The notes under the pieces are model-generated. The model worked only from the letters and a program-made list of their open reading frames with translations. It did not search any database and was not told where the DNA came from. Position numbers and translations under genes: made by a program. A DNA stretch of 5,614 nt from positions 833 through 6,446 of the forward strand of contig DBZY01000056.1 in assembly GCA_002311835.1 (NCBI GenBank). The letters are read 5' to 3'. Positions 5,273 to 5,614 of the stretch are shown one piece after another (the first letter of the stretch is position 1; every line of letters starts with the position of its first letter). The DNA comes from Proteobacteria bacterium UBA1148. Lineage in GTDB: Bacteria; Pseudomonadota; Gammaproteobacteria; Steroidobacterales; Rariloculaceae.

Positions 5273-5614
5273 TTAGTCGAATTCTTTTTCCGAACCATCG
5301 TCCATGGTTATATAGCCGAGGAGGCAGCCTCGAGAGCCGTCTTTAAGCGGATGGCACCTCAGAGAGAGATTGTCACCGACCTCGACGCTATCCTGAGTCC
5401 AGCCATCCCTTCTGAGCGTGGTAATGCTGGCCCCCTCTAGAGCCCATGCCTTAGTTGCGCCATCAGCATCCATCACTTCAAGATAAATCCAGCTATGCGG
5501 GTTCATCCAGTGTATTTCCCGTACGGTACCTTCTAGAATCGTCCACTCTGTTTCTACGTAGTTCGCGTGGGAGTGGTGCGCCCACGCTGGATAGACTGCG
5601 CTGATCATCACGGC
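5273..5614 (-). CDS. DUF6152 family exported protein, 5' end cut by the window edge
   Basis: The last 113 residues are visible; the reading frame stays open to the right edge. A GTG at 5611 and an ATG at 5608 could be mistaken for starts. They fall inside the hydrophobic core of a signal peptide (AVMISAVYPAWA) with no basic N-terminal region, so the true start lies beyond the window. Cleavage after PAWA would leave a mature His-His N-terminus. The DUF6152 pattern is clear: EGTVREI, NPHSWIYLEV, ATKAWALEG, ITTLRRDGWTQDSVEVGD and YITMDDGSEKEF at the end. It is a paralogue of the complete copy at 3139-3582, sharing HH, NPH, IY, AW..EG.SI..LRR.GWT.D...GD and G.E, but it lacks that copy's helical tail. 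It has two cysteines in the C-terminal strand region (RCHP and GCLL) that the other copy lacks. Its function is unknown. Confidence 0.87.
   Translation of the reverse strand, partial: AVMISAVYPAWAHHSHANYVETEWTILEGTVREIHWMNPHSWIYLEVMDADGATKAWALEGASITTLRRDGWTQDSVEVGDNLSLRCHPLKDGSRGCLLGYITMDDGSEKEFD

Noticed and set aside
5242..5298. Longer form of the exported protein starting at 5298
   Set aside because: It has no Shine-Dalgarno site, it would add 19 charged residues before a complete signal peptide, and it would overlap the upstream gene. The ATG at 5241 has a good site.
5123..5440. 105-residue open frame on the plus strand
   Set aside because: It is antisense to the DUF6152 gene and the exported protein, both with clear signal peptides and family patterns, and its protein shows no recognisable motif.
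5606..5611. GTG (5611) or ATG (5608) as the start of the right-most DUF6152 gene
   Set aside because: Both fall within the hydrophobic core of the signal peptide with no positively charged start, and the frame is open to the edge, so the gene is taken as partial.

Overview
The window looks like a chromosomal segment of an uncultured, probably marine or environmental proteobacterium; a gammaproteobacterium is my best guess, with modest confidence. The reasons are a tRNA with an encoded CCA end, clear Shine-Dalgarno sites, GC near 50%, and a set of small exported proteins (DUF6152 type and companions) of a kind I associate with uncultured Gammaproteobacteria and Acidobacteria. No gene in the window fixes the taxonomy, and an F420-type enzyme keeps other phyla possible.

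Left part, plus strand: the window opens inside a tRNA with anticodon CAU (1-44). It is followed by a class I SAM-dependent methyltransferase (130-786), which is more AT-rich than the rest, a weak hairpin with a T-run (814-842), and a deazaflavin (F420)-dependent nitroreductase/quinone reductase family protein (891-1355).

Right part, minus strand, read from the right edge leftwards: a DUF6152 protein cut by the window edge (5614-5273), an exported protein of unknown function (5241-4555), a second exported protein of unknown function with a TTG start (4467-3598), a second complete DUF6152 protein (3582-3139), a Tat-signal aldo/keto reductase (3130-2198) and a CmcJ/NvfI-family Fe(II)/2-oxoglutarate-type oxygenase (2172-1336). 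Gaps are 31, 87, 15, 8 and 25 bases, so this is probably one operon whose promoter lies beyond the right edge. Its last gene overlaps the end of the F420-type gene tail to tail by 20 bases.

Taken together, the minus-strand genes look like an envelope module (four secreted small proteins plus a Tat-exported reductase) linked to a predicted cytoplasmic oxygenase. The proteins, signals and spacing are visible in the sequence. That they act on one substrate is inference, and no substrate can be named. No insertion sequence, CRISPR array or long geneless stretch is present.
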